A stretch of 64,000 nucleotides of DNA from Agrococcus sp. SGAir0287 (GCF_005484985.1 NZ_CP027942.1:620001-684000), one strand, 5' to 3'. Shown: positions 34,912-44,049, counted from the stretch's first letter. Numbers and translations are program-made. Notes: generated by a model from the letters alone, not told the origin.

Positions 34912-37900
34912 CTAGCCGCAGATGGCGTACGCCTCGACGCCGGCACCCAGGGCGGCGGTGCCGCCCATGAGGTAGACGTCGGGCTGGCCGAGTCGCAGGC
35001 TCTCGCTGATGATCTCCGAGTTCACGCAGTTCGTCTGGACGACGTACAGCGGGGACTCGTCGGCACCGGCGAGGGCCGAGGCGGACAGGGCGTCGGGGAA
35101 GTTCAGACCGCTGGCGATGTACATCGACGACACCGGCGGCGAGAAGATCGCCTGGTTGACGTAGACGCCCGTGAGGAACCGGTCGGCTCCCGCGAGACGC
35201 TGGGGGCTGCGGGCGTCGTCGATGAGATCCGCGTAGATCCCGTTCGACACCGCCGCCGTGCCACCCGCGACGAGCGTCTGCGTGACGCCGAGCTCGTCGA
35301 GCGTCTCCGACGTTGCACCGTCGACGCTGGTCGCGAGGCCGTCCACGAGCAGGACCGGCGCACCGATCGCTCCGCCGGCGGCACCCGCGGTCAGCGCGTC
35401 GGGGAACGAGCGGCCGGTGGCGATGAACGCCGTGCCCGCTCCCTCGCCGAACGCGTACTCCGCGATCAGCCGCGACGTCTCGTAGCGGTCCGCGCCCGAG
35501 ATGCGATCCACCGTCTCGGCGAGGTCGCCCATCGCGTCCTCGACCGCGGCGGAGATGGCACCCGTGCCGCCCACGATCACGATGCGGCTCGGCGAGAGCC
35601 GCTCGATCTCGTCGAGCACGACCGTCGGCGCCTGGGCCGGGTCGGTCAGGAGCAGCGGGCCGCCCTCGACCGCCGCGGCAGGACCGGCCGTCAGGCCATC
35701 GGGGTAGTTCACGCCGCTCGCGACGTAGACCACGCCTGCGCCCTCGGGGTAGCCGGCCTGCGAGGCCGCGACCGCGGTCTCGTAGCGGTTGGCACCCGAG
35801 ATGCGCTCCGGAGCGGGGATGCTCGCCTCGCCGGTCGTGACGTGCACGAACGTGCGCGACTCGCCCGAGTAGGCGACCGCACCGACGAAGTCGCCGTCGA
35901 GCGGGAGCCCGCGCCACGAGGCGGTGTAGGACGCCTGCTGCGCGATCGTGCCGTCGATGCTCGTCGGGTCGGTCGTGAACGAGCCGAGGCCCGGCGCCGA
36001 CGTGATCGCCGCCTGGCGCACCACGTAGTCGGTCGTCGCCTCGTTCGAGGAGTAGACCGACACGATCGTCGCCCACGTGCCCGGCGTCGGGTCCTCGACG
36101 AGGAGCGTCTCGGAGGCGGCCTCGGTGCCCGCGACGTGCTGCTCGACGATCTGGCCGTTCACGATGCGCACGGCGTAGAGGTCGAGGTCCGAGTCGGGGT
36201 CGAGGCTGTCGAGGGCGAAGTAGCGCGCCGTCTCGCCCTCGGCGACCGTGAAGGTCGACGACGGCAGCTGCTGGCCCGTGGAGCCCGTGCCCGAGTCGAA
36301 CTCCTCGACCGGGAAGAGGCCCTGCGGGGTGAGCGGGATCGACGTGGTGGCCCCGGCCGTCACCGTGACGGGCGTGGCGCCCGCCGTGCCGGTGCCCTCG
36401 ACCCACTGCGGCGCGTCGACGATCACCGGGTACACGGCGATCGGCGATCGTGCCGTGTGCTCGGCGCTCGTCCACGTGAGCGAGCCCTGCGTCCATGCCT
36501 CGAGCGTCGCGCCGGCGTCGACCGTGAACGTCACCGAGTAGGTGCCGGTGTCGCCCGCCTCGGCGAACGACAGCTGCGTCGGCTGGACGACCGCGGTCAC
36601 GCCCTCGGGCGTGTCCACCGACACGTCGTAGGTGCCCGGCTCGAGCGCCGTGAGCGTCCTCGTGATCGTCTGCGTGCCCGCGAGGGCGCCGATGCCGATC
36701 GAGGCGATGTTCAGGTCGCTCGGGTCGATGGCCGCACCCACCCACGTGGAGGGCAGCTCGTAGCCGATGCCGCGCAGGTAGCCGTACCAGTCGCTCTGGC
36801 CGTTGGCGTAGTACACGCCCGCGTCGAGGAAGTCGGCCGTGTTCACGAAGCCGGCGCCCTGGGCGAACCAGTCCTGCACGGCGTCGCCGTTCGCGTCGAC
36901 CGTGTCGGTGGCCGTCGTCATGAGCGCCGACTTGATCTCCGCAGGCGTCGCGAAGGGGTCGTCGCCGAGGTAGACCGCGGCGAGACCTGCGACGTGCGGC
37001 GCTGCCATCGACGTGCCGCTGAGGAAGATGAAGCTGCCCTCGGCGCCCGGCGCGTTCGGACCGGCGGCGATGATGCCGGTGCCGGGCGCCGCGATGTCGG
37101 GCTTGATGACGTCGTTGCCGTCGGCCTCGACCGGGCCTCGCGACGAGGAGGCGGCCACGATGGGCGCCGGCGTCTCGATGCCGGACGTGTTGCCGGCGGT
37201 GAACGTCACCGTCTGCGACGGCACCGTCTGGGCGACGGCTCGCACCTGCGCGTAGTAGGCCGCGTCGATGTGCACCGTCGGGATGACGTGGTCGTCCAGG
37301 TCGATCGAGTTCGGCGTCGGGTTGCCGAGGATCATGCCTGCGCCACCTGCTGCTGCGACGACGTCCGACTTCTCGACGCGCGCGTTGCTGCCGCGGTCGC
37401 AGAGCACGATCGTGCCCTCGGCGACCGTGGCGAGCGAGCCGGGGAGGCAGAGCGCCGCGTCGGCCGTGGAGGCCCCCTCCGCGGCGATGTCGCCCGCGTA
37501 GACGAGCGGGCCGCTGAACGGCTCGGCGTCCGCAGCCATGTCGACCGTGATCGACGCTCCGGGGATGAGCGAGCCGTCCGGCAGCTCGATCGTCGCCTCG
37601 TAGTTGGGGATCGTCGTGTTCGCGACGGTCGCGTACCACGGCGAGGCGTGGTCGAGCGTCGTCGGGTTCGGCCCGGAGTTGCCCGCCGAGGCCGAGACGA
37701 AGATGCCCGCCTGCGCTGCGCCGAGGAAGGCCAGGTCGTAGGCGCTGAACACGGAGTCGGCCGCGCCGCCACCGATCGAGAAGTTGATGACGTCGACGCC
37801 GTCGGACGTCGCGGCCTCGATGCCCGCGAGCAGGTCCGTGCCGTAGCACGCGTCGTCATCGGTCGATGCCGGGTCGGTGCCCGACCAGCAGACCTTGTAC

Positions 37901-38859
37901 GCGGCGATGCGCGCCTCGGGTGCGACGCCCGACATCGTGCCGATGTCCTGGCCGCCCTCGGTCGTGACCGCGACGTCGTGGTTGCCCGCTGCGGTCGAGG
38001 CCGTGTGCGAGCCGTGGCCGTCGCCGTCGCGCGGCGAGAGGTACTCGCCGGGGACCTGGTCCTCGGTGCCGAACTCGAAGCCGTCGGCGATCGCGCCCTC
38101 GGCGAAGAACTGCGCACCGACGATCTTCGTCGAGCACATCTCCACCGTGAAGCCCGGGCCCGTCTGGCACGTGCCGGTGAACGTCTGTCCGTCGCCCTTG
38201 ACGTACAGGATCTGGTCGCCGGACCAGTAGGGCTCCGCACCCTGGGTCGTGCCGAGCGCGTCGCCCGCGAAGAGCGGGTTCTCGGGCGCGATGCCCGTGT
38301 CGAGCACGCCGACGACGACGCCCTGCCCGGCGCCCTCGACGCCACCGACCTGGTTCCACATGCCCTCGACGTCGAGGTACTCGTTGGCGGGGGAGGCGTC
38401 GATCTGGAGGATCTCGTCGGGCGTGACGGCCGCGACGCGCGGGTCCAGCGAGAGCTCGATCGCCTGGTCGACCGTCAGGTCGGCGACGAAGGCGTTGAGC
38501 GTGAGCGTGAGGCTCGTCTCGACGGCGGCTCCGACGGAGCCGGCGACGTCCTGCTGCTCGGACTCGAGGTAGTCGCTGTACGCGACGACCGCCGGGTCGC
38601 TGTCGTCGAGCGAGTCCGTGCCCGTGGGCGAGGTGCGCTGGAGGTTCGGGATGCCACCGGTGTAGAGGGCGGCGCTGTCGTCGACGAGCTGGACGACGTA
38701 GCGTCCGTCGACGAAGCCGCTGAGATCGACGGCGGGTGTGCTGGGCGGGGCTGCGTTCGCCACCGACGTGCTCACGACGACGCCGCCGAGACCGATGGTC
38801 ACGGCGGCGAGCGAGGCGAGACAGCGACGGAGAGCGACACGAGATGGTGCGGTGCTCAC
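34912..38859 (-). CDS. Secreted subtilisin-family (S8) protease with PA domain and CWB2 repeats, paralogue B
   Basis: A 1315-residue paralogue of the neighbouring protease with the same domain order: signal peptide (residues 1-36, identical to A), I9-like propeptide, S8 catalytic domain with inserted PA domain, beta-sandwich domains and three C-terminal CWB2 repeats. The catalytic residues are Asp187, His282 and Ser617 in GVLDTGIAPENP, DGHGSHTAS and SGTSMAAPHVAG. It differs from A in loops near the active site, for example an extra segment with Cys between KVCWSG and the DLLAGIEA helix, and in the domains between catalytic region and CWB2, which suggests different substrates. The GTG start is fixed by the signal peptide; longer frames upstream are not credible. 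Confidence 0.92.
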   Translation of the reverse strand: MSTAPSRVALRRCLASLAAVTIGLGGVVVSTSVANAAPPSTPAVDLSGFVDGRYVVQLVDDSAALYTGGIPNLQRTSPTGTDSLDDSDPAVVAYSDYLESEQQDVAGSVGAAVETSLTLTLNAFVADLTVDQAIELSLDPRVAAVTPDEILQIDASPANEYLDVEGMWNQVGGVEGAGQGVVVGVLDTGIAPENPLFAGDALGTTQGAEPYWSGDQILYVKGDGQTFTGTCQTGPGFTVEMCSTKIVGAQFFAEGAIADGFEFGTEDQVPGEYLSPRDGDGHGSHTASTAAGNHDVAVTTEGGQDIGTMSGVAPEARIAAYKVCWSGTDPASTDDDACYGTDLLAGIEAATSDGVDVINFSIGGGAADSVFSAYDLAFLGAAQAGIFVSASAGNSGPNPTTLDHASPWYATVANTTIPNYEATIELPDGSLIPGASITVDMAADAEPFSGPLVYAGDIAAEGASTADAALCLPGSLATVAEGTIVLCDRGSNARVEKSDVVAAAGGAGMILGNPTPNSIDLDDHVIPTVHIDAAYYAQVRAVAQTVPSQTVTFTAGNTSGIETPAPIVAASSSRGPVEADGNDVIKPDIAAPGTGIIAAGPNAPGAEGSFIFLSGTSMAAPHVAGLAAVYLGDDPFATPAEIKSALMTTATDTVDANGDAVQDWFAQGAGFVNTADFLDAGVYYANGQSDWYGYLRGIGYELPSTWVGAAIDPSDLNIASIGIGALAGTQTITRTLTALEPGTYDVSVDTPEGVTAVVQPTQLSFAEAGDTGTYSVTFTVDAGATLEAWTQGSLTWTSAEHTARSPIAVYPVIVDAPQWVEGTGTAGATPVTVTAGATTSIPLTPQGLFPVEEFDSGTGSTGQQLPSSTFTVAEGETARYFALDSLDPDSDLDLYAVRIVNGQIVEQHVAGTEAASETLLVEDPTPGTWATIVSVYSSNEATTDYVVRQAAITSAPGLGSFTTDPTSIDGTIAQQASYTASWRGLPLDGDFVGAVAYSGESRTFVHVTTGEASIPAPERISGANRYETAVAASQAGYPEGAGVVYVASGVNYPDGLTAGPAAAVEGGPLLLTDPAQAPTVVLDEIERLSPSRIVIVGGTGAISAAVEDAMGDLAETVDRISGADRYETSRLIAEYAFGEGAGTAFIATGRSFPDALTAGAAGGAIGAPVLLVDGLATSVDGATSETLDELGVTQTLVAGGTAAVSNGIYADLIDDARSPQRLAGADRFLTGVYVNQAIFSPPVSSMYIASGLNFPDALSASALAGADESPLYVVQTNCVNSEIISESLRLGQPDVYLMGGTAALGAGVEAYAICG

Positions 38860-38967
38860 AGGAAGGTGTCCTTCGTCACGGGTTCCCCGCCTGATCGGGC
38901 GGGGCGTTGAGGGCCAACCTAGGCCGCTCCTGCTCGACGCATGGGGAAGCGTTACCGAAGCGTGATG
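38750..38967 (-). repeat. Duplicated promoter/leader/signal-peptide block, copy B
   Basis: The counterpart of 34526-34743, spanning the signal peptide, ribosome-binding site and leader of protease B. The near identity includes non-coding bases and third codon positions, so it is not explained by protein-level selection alone. Confidence 0.85.
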
Positions 38968-39056
38968 CGGGGCGCGCGACTCGGCGTGTCGTGAGCGAGG
39001 ACCGCCGGCGGCGTCCGGCGGAGGCCGCAACCCGTCGATGCAGGGCGGGCCCGTCC

Positions 39057-39062
39057 CTAGGC
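39057..39062 (+). promoter_or_regulatory. -10 box of pta-ackA (possibly leaderless)
   Basis: TAGGCT lies 7 nt before the pta GTG with no ribosome-binding site between. Confidence 0.45.
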
Positions 39063-39069
39063 TGGATCC

Positions 39070-41169
39070 GTGACCTCACGGATGATGATCGCCTCTCCCG
39101 AGGGGCACGCGGGCAAGTCCATCGTGGCGCTCGGGCTCGTCGACGCGCTCTCGCGCCGGGTCGGGCGCGTCGGCGTCTACCGACCGGTGTCGCGCTCCAC
39201 GACCGAGCGGGACGCCGTGCTCGAGCTGCTCCTCGCCCACGACGCCGTGCACCTCCCGTACGAGGACGCGATCGGCACGACCTACGAGGCGGTGCACGAC
39301 GACCCGGAGGCGGCGCTCGCGACGATCGTGTCGCGCTTCCACCTGCTTGAGGACCGCTTCGACGCCATCGTGATCGTCGGCTCCGACTACACCGACGTGG
39401 GCAGCCCCACCGAGCTCGGCTTCAACGCGCGCGTCGCCGCCAACCTCGGCGCGCCCGTCGTGCTCGTCTTGGGCGGCCGCGATCCCGAGACCGGGCAGCC
39501 GCGCTCGGTCGAGGCGCTCGGTCAGCTCGGCGAGCTCACGCTGCCGGAGCTGCGCGCCGGCCACGCGCGGCTCGCGGCGCTCGTCGTGAACCGCAGCGAC
39601 GTCGCGGCCGCCGACGTCGAGGCCGTGGCGCGCGCCGCCGGCATCGAGGTGCCGGTGTGGGCCATCCCGGAGGACCCCATCCTCGGCGCACCGACCGTGC
39701 AGCAGCTCTTCGACGCGACCGACGCGGCGCTCGTCGGCGGCGATGCCGCGCTCGCGCAGCGCGAGTCGCTCGGCACCGTCGTCGCCGGCATGTCGATGGA
39801 GCACGTGCTCGACCGGCTCATCGACGGCGGCATCGTCGTCGTGCCCGGCGACCGCTCCGACGTCGTGGTCGCGACCCTGCTCGCGCAGCGGTCGGAGGCG
39901 TTCCCCACCGTCGCGGGCATCATCCTGAACGGCGGCTTCGACCTCGCGCCCTCGGTGCAGCGGCTCATCGACGGTCTCGACCTCACGATGCCCATCGCCC
40001 GGTCGCCGCACGGCACGTACGAGACGGCCAGGCGCATCGCGGGCACGCGCGGCGCCATCTCGACGGGCACGCAGCGCAAGCGGGACACGGCGCTCGCGCT
40101 GTTCGAGAGCCACGTCGAGGTCGACGCGCTGCTCGACCTGCTCGAGCTGCAGCGCTCGACGGTCGTGACGCCGCTCATGTTCGAGCAGGGGCTCATCGAG
40201 CGCGCCCGCGCCGACGTGCGGCACATCGTGCTGCCCGAGGGCGATGACGACCGCATCCTGCAGGCGGCCTCCACGATCCTGCAGCGCGGCGTCGCCCGGC
40301 TCACGATCCTCGGCGACGAGCAGGCGGTGCGCGCTCGCGCATCGGAGCTCGGCCTCGACCTCGCCGACGCGCGCGTCGTCGCGACGACCGACCATGCGCT
40401 CAGGACGCGCTACGCGGAGGCGTACGCGGCGGCACGCGCGCACAAGGGCGTGACGTTCGAGGACGCCTGGGAGCGCGTGACCGACGTGTCGTACTTCGGC
40501 ACGATGATGGTGCACCTCGGCGACGCCGACGGCATGGTGTCGGGCGCCGCGCACACGACTGCCCACACCATCCGCCCGTCCTTCGAGGTGGTGAAGACGA
40601 AGCCGGGCGTCTCCGTGGTCTCCTCCGTCTTCCTCATGGCGCTCGCCGACCGCGTGCTCGTCTACGGCGACTGCGCCGTCGTCCCCGAGCCCACCGACGC
40701 CGAGCTCGCCGACATCGCGATCTCGTCGGCGCAGACCGCCCGCGACTTCGGCATCGAGCCGCGCGTCGCGATGCTGTCCTACTCGACGGGGGAGTCGGGA
40801 TCCGGCGCGGAGGTCGACAAGGTGCGCGCGGCGACCGCGCTCGTGCGCGAGCGCGCGCCCGAGCTGCTCGTCGAGGGCCCCATCCAGTACGACGCGGCGG
40901 CCGACCCCGTCGTCGCCGCGAAGAAGATGCCGGGCAGCGACGTCGCCGGGCGCGCGACCGTGTTCGTCTTCCCCGACCTCAACACGGGCAACAACACGTA
41001 CAAGGCGGTGCAGCGCTCGGCGGGCGCGCTCGCGATCGGTCCTGTGCTCCAGGGCCTGAACAAGCCGGTCAACGACCTCTCGAGAGGGGCGCTCGTGCAG
41101 GACATCGTCAACACGGTCGCGATCACGGCGATCCAGGCGCAGGGCCAGGCGTCGCAGGCGGGCGCATGA
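39070..41169 (+). CDS. pta: Phosphate acetyltransferase
   Basis: A 699-residue long-form Pta that interconverts acetyl-CoA and acetyl phosphate. The N-terminal 210 residues are the BioD-like P-loop-type domain (SPEGHAGKSIVALGLVDAL), followed by a DRTGG domain (about 210-340) and the C-terminal catalytic PTA domain with LPEGDDDRIL, DGMVSGAAHTTAHTIRP, SYSTGESGSG and FPDLNTGNNTYKAVQR. The GTG start gives MTSRMMIASPEG, matching the family's start. Acetate kinase overlaps its stop (ATGA), so the two are a coupled operon for acetate production or uptake. acs at 59.4 kb is the alternative acetate route. Confidence 0.96.
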   Translation: MTSRMMIASPEGHAGKSIVALGLVDALSRRVGRVGVYRPVSRSTTERDAVLELLLAHDAVHLPYEDAIGTTYEAVHDDPEAALATIVSRFHLLEDRFDAIVIVGSDYTDVGSPTELGFNARVAANLGAPVVLVLGGRDPETGQPRSVEALGQLGELTLPELRAGHARLAALVVNRSDVAAADVEAVARAAGIEVPVWAIPEDPILGAPTVQQLFDATDAALVGGDAALAQRESLGTVVAGMSMEHVLDRLIDGGIVVVPGDRSDVVVATLLAQRSEAFPTVAGIILNGGFDLAPSVQRLIDGLDLTMPIARSPHGTYETARRIAGTRGAISTGTQRKRDTALALFESHVEVDALLDLLELQRSTVVTPLMFEQGLIERARADVRHIVLPEGDDDRILQAASTILQRGVARLTILGDEQAVRARASELGLDLADARVVATTDHALRTRYAEAYAAARAHKGVTFEDAWERVTDVSYFGTMMVHLGDADGMVSGAAHTTAHTIRPSFEVVKTKPGVSVVSSVFLMALADRVLVYGDCAVVPEPTDAELADIAISSAQTARDFGIEPRVAMLSYSTGESGSGAEVDKVRAATALVRERAPELLVEGPIQYDAAADPVVAAKKMPGSDVAGRATVFVFPDLNTGNNTYKAVQRSAGALAIGPVLQGLNKPVNDLSRGALVQDIVNTVAITAIQAQGQASQAGA

Positions 41170-42353
41170 GCAGCGTCTTCGTCGTCAACGCCGGCTCCTC
41201 GAGCCTCAAGTACCAGCTCGTCGACCTCGAGTCGGGATCCGCGCTCGCCTCGGGGCTCGTGGAGCGGATCGGCGAGGCGCGCTCGAGCGCCCGCCACGTC
41301 GTGGAGGATGCGCGGCACGACGCCGAGCTGCATGTGGGCGACCACGAGCAGGCGTTCCGCTGGGTGCTGGCGGCGTTCGCCGAGCACGGTCCTGCGCTCG
41401 ACGACGCGGGCATCGTCGCGGTCGGGCACCGCGTCGTGCAGGGCGGGGCGCGCTTCGACGGCCCCGTCGTCGTCGACGATCGCGTCGAGGGGCAGATCGC
41501 CGACCTCGCGCCGCTCGCGCCCCTCCACAACCCCGCGAACCTCCTCGGCATCCGCGCGGCGCGCGTCGCGTTCGGGTCGCTGCCGCACGTCGCCGTGTTC
41601 GACACGGCCTTCCATCGCACGCTGCCGCGCGCCGCCTGGCGCTACGCGATCGACCGGTCGGTCGCCGACGAGCACCGCGTGCGCAAGTACGGCTTCCATG
41701 GCACGAGCCATCAGTACGTCTCGCGCCGCACGGCGCAGTTGCTCGGCCGCCCGCTCGAGGACACGCGAACGATCGTCCTGCACCTGGGCAACGGGGCCTC
41801 TGCGTGCGCCGTCGACTCAGGTCGCTCGGTCGAGACGTCGATGGGCATGACGCCGCTCGCCGGCCTCGTGATGGGCACGCGCTCCGGCGACGTCGATCCC
41901 GGCGTGCTCGTGCACCTGCACCGCGTCGCGGGCCTCGGCGTCCACGAGCTCGATGCCCTGCTCAACACGCGGTCCGGCCTGCTCGGGCTCACGGGCTCCG
42001 GCGACATGCGCGACGTGCAGCGCGCGGCGGAGGCGGGCGTCGACCACGCGGTCGAGGCGCTCGAGGTGCTCGCGCATCGGCTCCGCTCGACCGTCGGCGC
42101 CTACCTGGCCGTGCTCGGCGGTGCGGACGCCATCGCGTTCACGGCGGGCGTCGGCGAGAACGTCGCCCAGGTGCGCGCCGCTGCGCTCGCGGGGCTCGAG
42201 GAGCTCGGGGTCCGCATCGATCCCGAGCGCAACGCCGCGGGGCCGCGCGAGCGGCGCATCTCGACCGACGACTCGCGCGTCGCGGTGTGGATCGTGCCGA
42301 CGGACGAGGAGCTCGAGATCGCCAGGCAGTCCGCGAGCGTCGTCGGCGTCTAG
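41166..42353 (+). CDS. ackA: Acetate kinase
   Basis: A 395-residue cytoplasmic kinase that interconverts acetyl phosphate plus ADP and acetate plus ATP. Motifs: VNAGSSSLKYQ at the N-terminus, YGFHGTSHQYVS, LHLGNGASACAV, GMTPLAGLVMGTRSGDVDPG and AFTAGVGEN, all conserved in the ASKHA-fold acetate kinases. It overlaps the pta stop by 4 nt. Its own TAG stop codon forms the first three bases of a TAGCCT -10 box for the next small gene. Confidence 0.97.
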   Translation: MSSVFVVNAGSSSLKYQLVDLESGSALASGLVERIGEARSSARHVVEDARHDAELHVGDHEQAFRWVLAAFAEHGPALDDAGIVAVGHRVVQGGARFDGPVVVDDRVEGQIADLAPLAPLHNPANLLGIRAARVAFGSLPHVAVFDTAFHRTLPRAAWRYAIDRSVADEHRVRKYGFHGTSHQYVSRRTAQLLGRPLEDTRTIVLHLGNGASACAVDSGRSVETSMGMTPLAGLVMGTRSGDVDPGVLVHLHRVAGLGVHELDALLNTRSGLLGLTGSGDMRDVQRAAEAGVDHAVEALEVLAHRLRSTVGAYLAVLGGADAIAFTAGVGENVAQVRAAALAGLEELGVRIDPERNAAGPRERRISTDDSRVAVWIVPTDEELEIARQSASVVGV

Positions 42354-42356
42354 CCT
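42351..42356 (+). promoter_or_regulatory. -10-like box overlapping the ackA stop
   Basis: TAGCCT, made from the ackA stop codon plus three bases, ends 6 nt before the ATG of the 57-residue membrane protein. No recognisable -35 is present. It may give a leaderless transcript. Confidence 0.3.
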
Positions 42357-42362
42357 GAAGGC

Positions 42363-42536
42363 ATGCGCACCGTCTGGACCGTCGTCGGCGTCGTCCTCGC
42401 GGTGGTGATCGCCTGGGTGCTCGTCGACGTGGCGCTGCGCGTGCTCGCGTTCGGCTTCCGCCTCGCGCTCGTCGCGGGCGTCGCGGTCGTCGTCTTCCTC
42501 GTGCTGCGGATGCTCACGCGCAGGCGCCCCGAGTAG
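42363..42536 (+). CDS. Small membrane protein, 57 residues
   Basis: A short gene starting MRTVWTVVGVV and ending MLTRRRPE. It is hydrophobic throughout, with two predicted transmembrane segments (about residues 5-25 and 30-50) and a basic C-terminus, so both ends may face the cytoplasm. It is 9 nt downstream of ackA on the same strand and convergent with the methyltransferase. No function can be assigned. Codon use (G/C third positions) matches its neighbours, which supports it being real. Confidence 0.6.
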   Translation: MRTVWTVVGVVLAVVIAWVLVDVALRVLAFGFRLALVAGVAVVVFLVLRMLTRRRPE

Positions 42537-42545
42537 GCGGCCGCC

Positions 42546-43284
42546 TCAGCGCGGCAGCGCCTCGGCGACGACGACCCACTCGCGCCCCGGCCGATCGGGC
42601 GCGTCGCGCACCTCGCGCACCGCGAATGCCGTGTCCTCGAGCGAGCGCACGATGGCCGAGAGCGGGCGGAAGCGCAGCGTGCTCGTGGACTCGTACCTCG
42701 CGCCGTCCGCGCGGAAGACCGTCGGGGACTCGAAGGTCACGAGCTCGCCGTCGACGCGCGTGACCTCGACCCAGTCCTCGACCTCGCCGACGCCGGGCAC
42801 GTCGACGACCTGGAAGGTCGCCTCGCGCGTCCACCCCTCCCAGGCGCGCACATGCGGACGGCGCGTCTCGAACGCGAGCACCCCGCCGTCGCGCAGCCGT
42901 TCGCGGATCGCTGCGAGCGTCGCGATCCACGCGTCGTCGTGGAGGAGCACCTGCGACGTTCGCCGTCATCGTCGCGGCGTCGACCTGCATCGCGGGCGCG
43001 TCCACCGCGGTGCCGACGATCCAGGTCACGGCGTCGGCTCCCGGCTTGCCCCGTGCCACGTCGACCGATGCGCCCGCCGGGTCGACGCCGACCACCCGCA
43101 CGCCGCGTCGTGCGAGCCGGATCGCGAGCTCGCCCGTGCCGCATCCCACGTCGAGCGCCGTCGTCGCCCCCAGCTCGTCGACGACGAGCCGCTCGTACGC
43201 GTCGAGGTCGCTGCGGTCGGGATCGAGCGGGTCGGAGACGGCCGCGAGCCGCGGCTCGGCGAAGATCGCGTCAGCGCTCGTCAC
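42546..43284 (-). pseudogene. Class I SAM-dependent methyltransferase, frameshifted
   Basis: The reading frame from a GTG that overlaps the preceding hydrolase stop (GTGA) encodes the N-terminal half of a methyltransferase: DAYERLVVDELGATTALDVGCGTGELAIRLARR (motif I in two frames of the fold) and VVGVDPAGASVDVA. It breaks near 42950-42960. The rest continues in another frame as LLHDDAWIATLAAIRERLRDGGVLAFETRRP to WVVVAEALPR. Adding two bases in GTCGCAGGTG restores MTANVAQVLLHDD, the usual wording, so this looks like a 2-nt deletion or a sequencing error. If genuine, the protein loses its substrate-binding half. Confidence 0.75.
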
Positions 43285-43841
43285 GAGAGCACGACCTCCT
43301 CCGCGTCGACGACGCGCGCTACGCGGCCGGCGCCGTCCTCGTAGCGCCACGACAGGTTCGTGTGCGCGATGACCTCCGCGGGGCCCGGCACGCTCGCGTC
43401 CCACTCGCGCAGGTCCTCCGTCGTGTGAGCGTCGCCGACGAGCGTCACGTCGTAGCCGCGTACGAAGGCGCCGTGCAGGGTCGAGCGCACGCAGGCATCC
43501 GTCTGCCCGCCGCACACGACGACCTCGCTCGCATCCAGGTCGGCGAGCACCGACTCGAGGCTCGTCGCGTCGAACGCATCGCCGTACGTCTTCGCGACGA
43601 CCGCTTCCCCGTCGGCAGGCGCGAGGGGCGCGGCGATGCGCCAGCCGTCGCTGCCGTGCCGCAGGTCGCCCTCGTCCTCCTGCTGGATCCAGACGACCGG
43701 CGTGCCCTCGGCGCGAGCGCGATCGACGAGCCCGGCGATCCTCGTGACGACGGCGTCACGATCGTGCACGGTGGCGAAGACGCCCTCCTGCACGTCGATC
43801 ACGAGCAGCGCCCGACCGGTGCGTCCAGGGATCGTCGACAT
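43281..43841 (-). CDS. Isochorismatase-like cysteine hydrolase
   Basis: A 186-residue hydrolase of the nicotinamidase/isochorismatase superfamily. The catalytic triad is visible: Asp in ALLVIDVQEGVF, Lys in AVVAKTYGDAF and Cys in GGQTDACVRSTLHGAFVRGY. It probably cleaves an amide or vinyl-ether bond; the substrate is unknown. A strong GAAGGAGG ribosome-binding site precedes the ATG; the longer frame upstream runs into non-coding sequence beside the SRP RNA. The frameshifted methyltransferase is translationally coupled to its stop. Confidence 0.88.
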   Translation of the reverse strand: MSTIPGRTGRALLVIDVQEGVFATVHDRDAVVTRIAGLVDRARAEGTPVVWIQQEDEGDLRHGSDGWRIAAPLAPADGEAVVAKTYGDAFDATSLESVLADLDASEVVVCGGQTDACVRSTLHGAFVRGYDVTLVGDAHTTEDLREWDASVPGPAEVIAHTNLSWRYEDGAGRVARVVDAEEVVLS

Positions 43842-43931
43842 CGGCGGCCTCCTTCGTGGCGTCCTGGCGACGACGGTACGCCCGGCGAGCGCGGTGTGGA
43901 AGCGCCGTCCGCGCCGCGACATGCGAAGACT

Positions 43932-44011
43932 CCCCGCGCACCCGCCAGAGCCCGGTTACCCTTGCTGCGTCTCCGCCCTGGGGGAGTTGGCCTGGATGGC
44001 GCCACGCGGGG
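43932..44011 (-). ncRNA. ffs: Signal recognition particle RNA (small bacterial type)
   Basis: The minus strand folds into one long hairpin: outer stem CCCCGCGTGGCGCC pairing with the GGTGCGCGGGG-type end, and the conserved apical domain GGCGGAGACGCAGCAAGGGTAACCGGG, which includes the GCAGCAAGGGTAA internal loop bound by Ffh. The exact ends are uncertain by about 10 nt. Location beside dnaX-recR is typical of actinobacteria. It could be mistaken for a terminator. Confidence 0.85.
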
Positions 44012-44049
44012 AGCCGGCCACCACGATACCGGCTCGCGGCCGCCCGCTG

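Noticed and set aside
34738..38910. A 1390-codon open frame antisense to the second protease, and similar giant antisense frames (26033-30493, 8663-12943, 24548-28528).
   Set aside because: They arise from G/C at third codon positions of the real genes. Their translations are low-complexity Arg/Ala/Asp/Gly-rich, lack domains and have no ribosome-binding sites.
42514..43515. Reading the methyltransferase region as one intact 333-residue gene or two separate genes.
   Set aside because: The long frame becomes Arg-rich nonsense at its C-terminus, while the correct C-terminal half is in another frame. A single frameshifted gene explains both.
43932..44011. The hairpin as a terminator of the isochorismatase or aldo/keto reductase gene.
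   Set aside because: It lies upstream of the isochorismatase gene and holds the conserved SRP apical loop; the SRP RNA assignment fits sequence and location.
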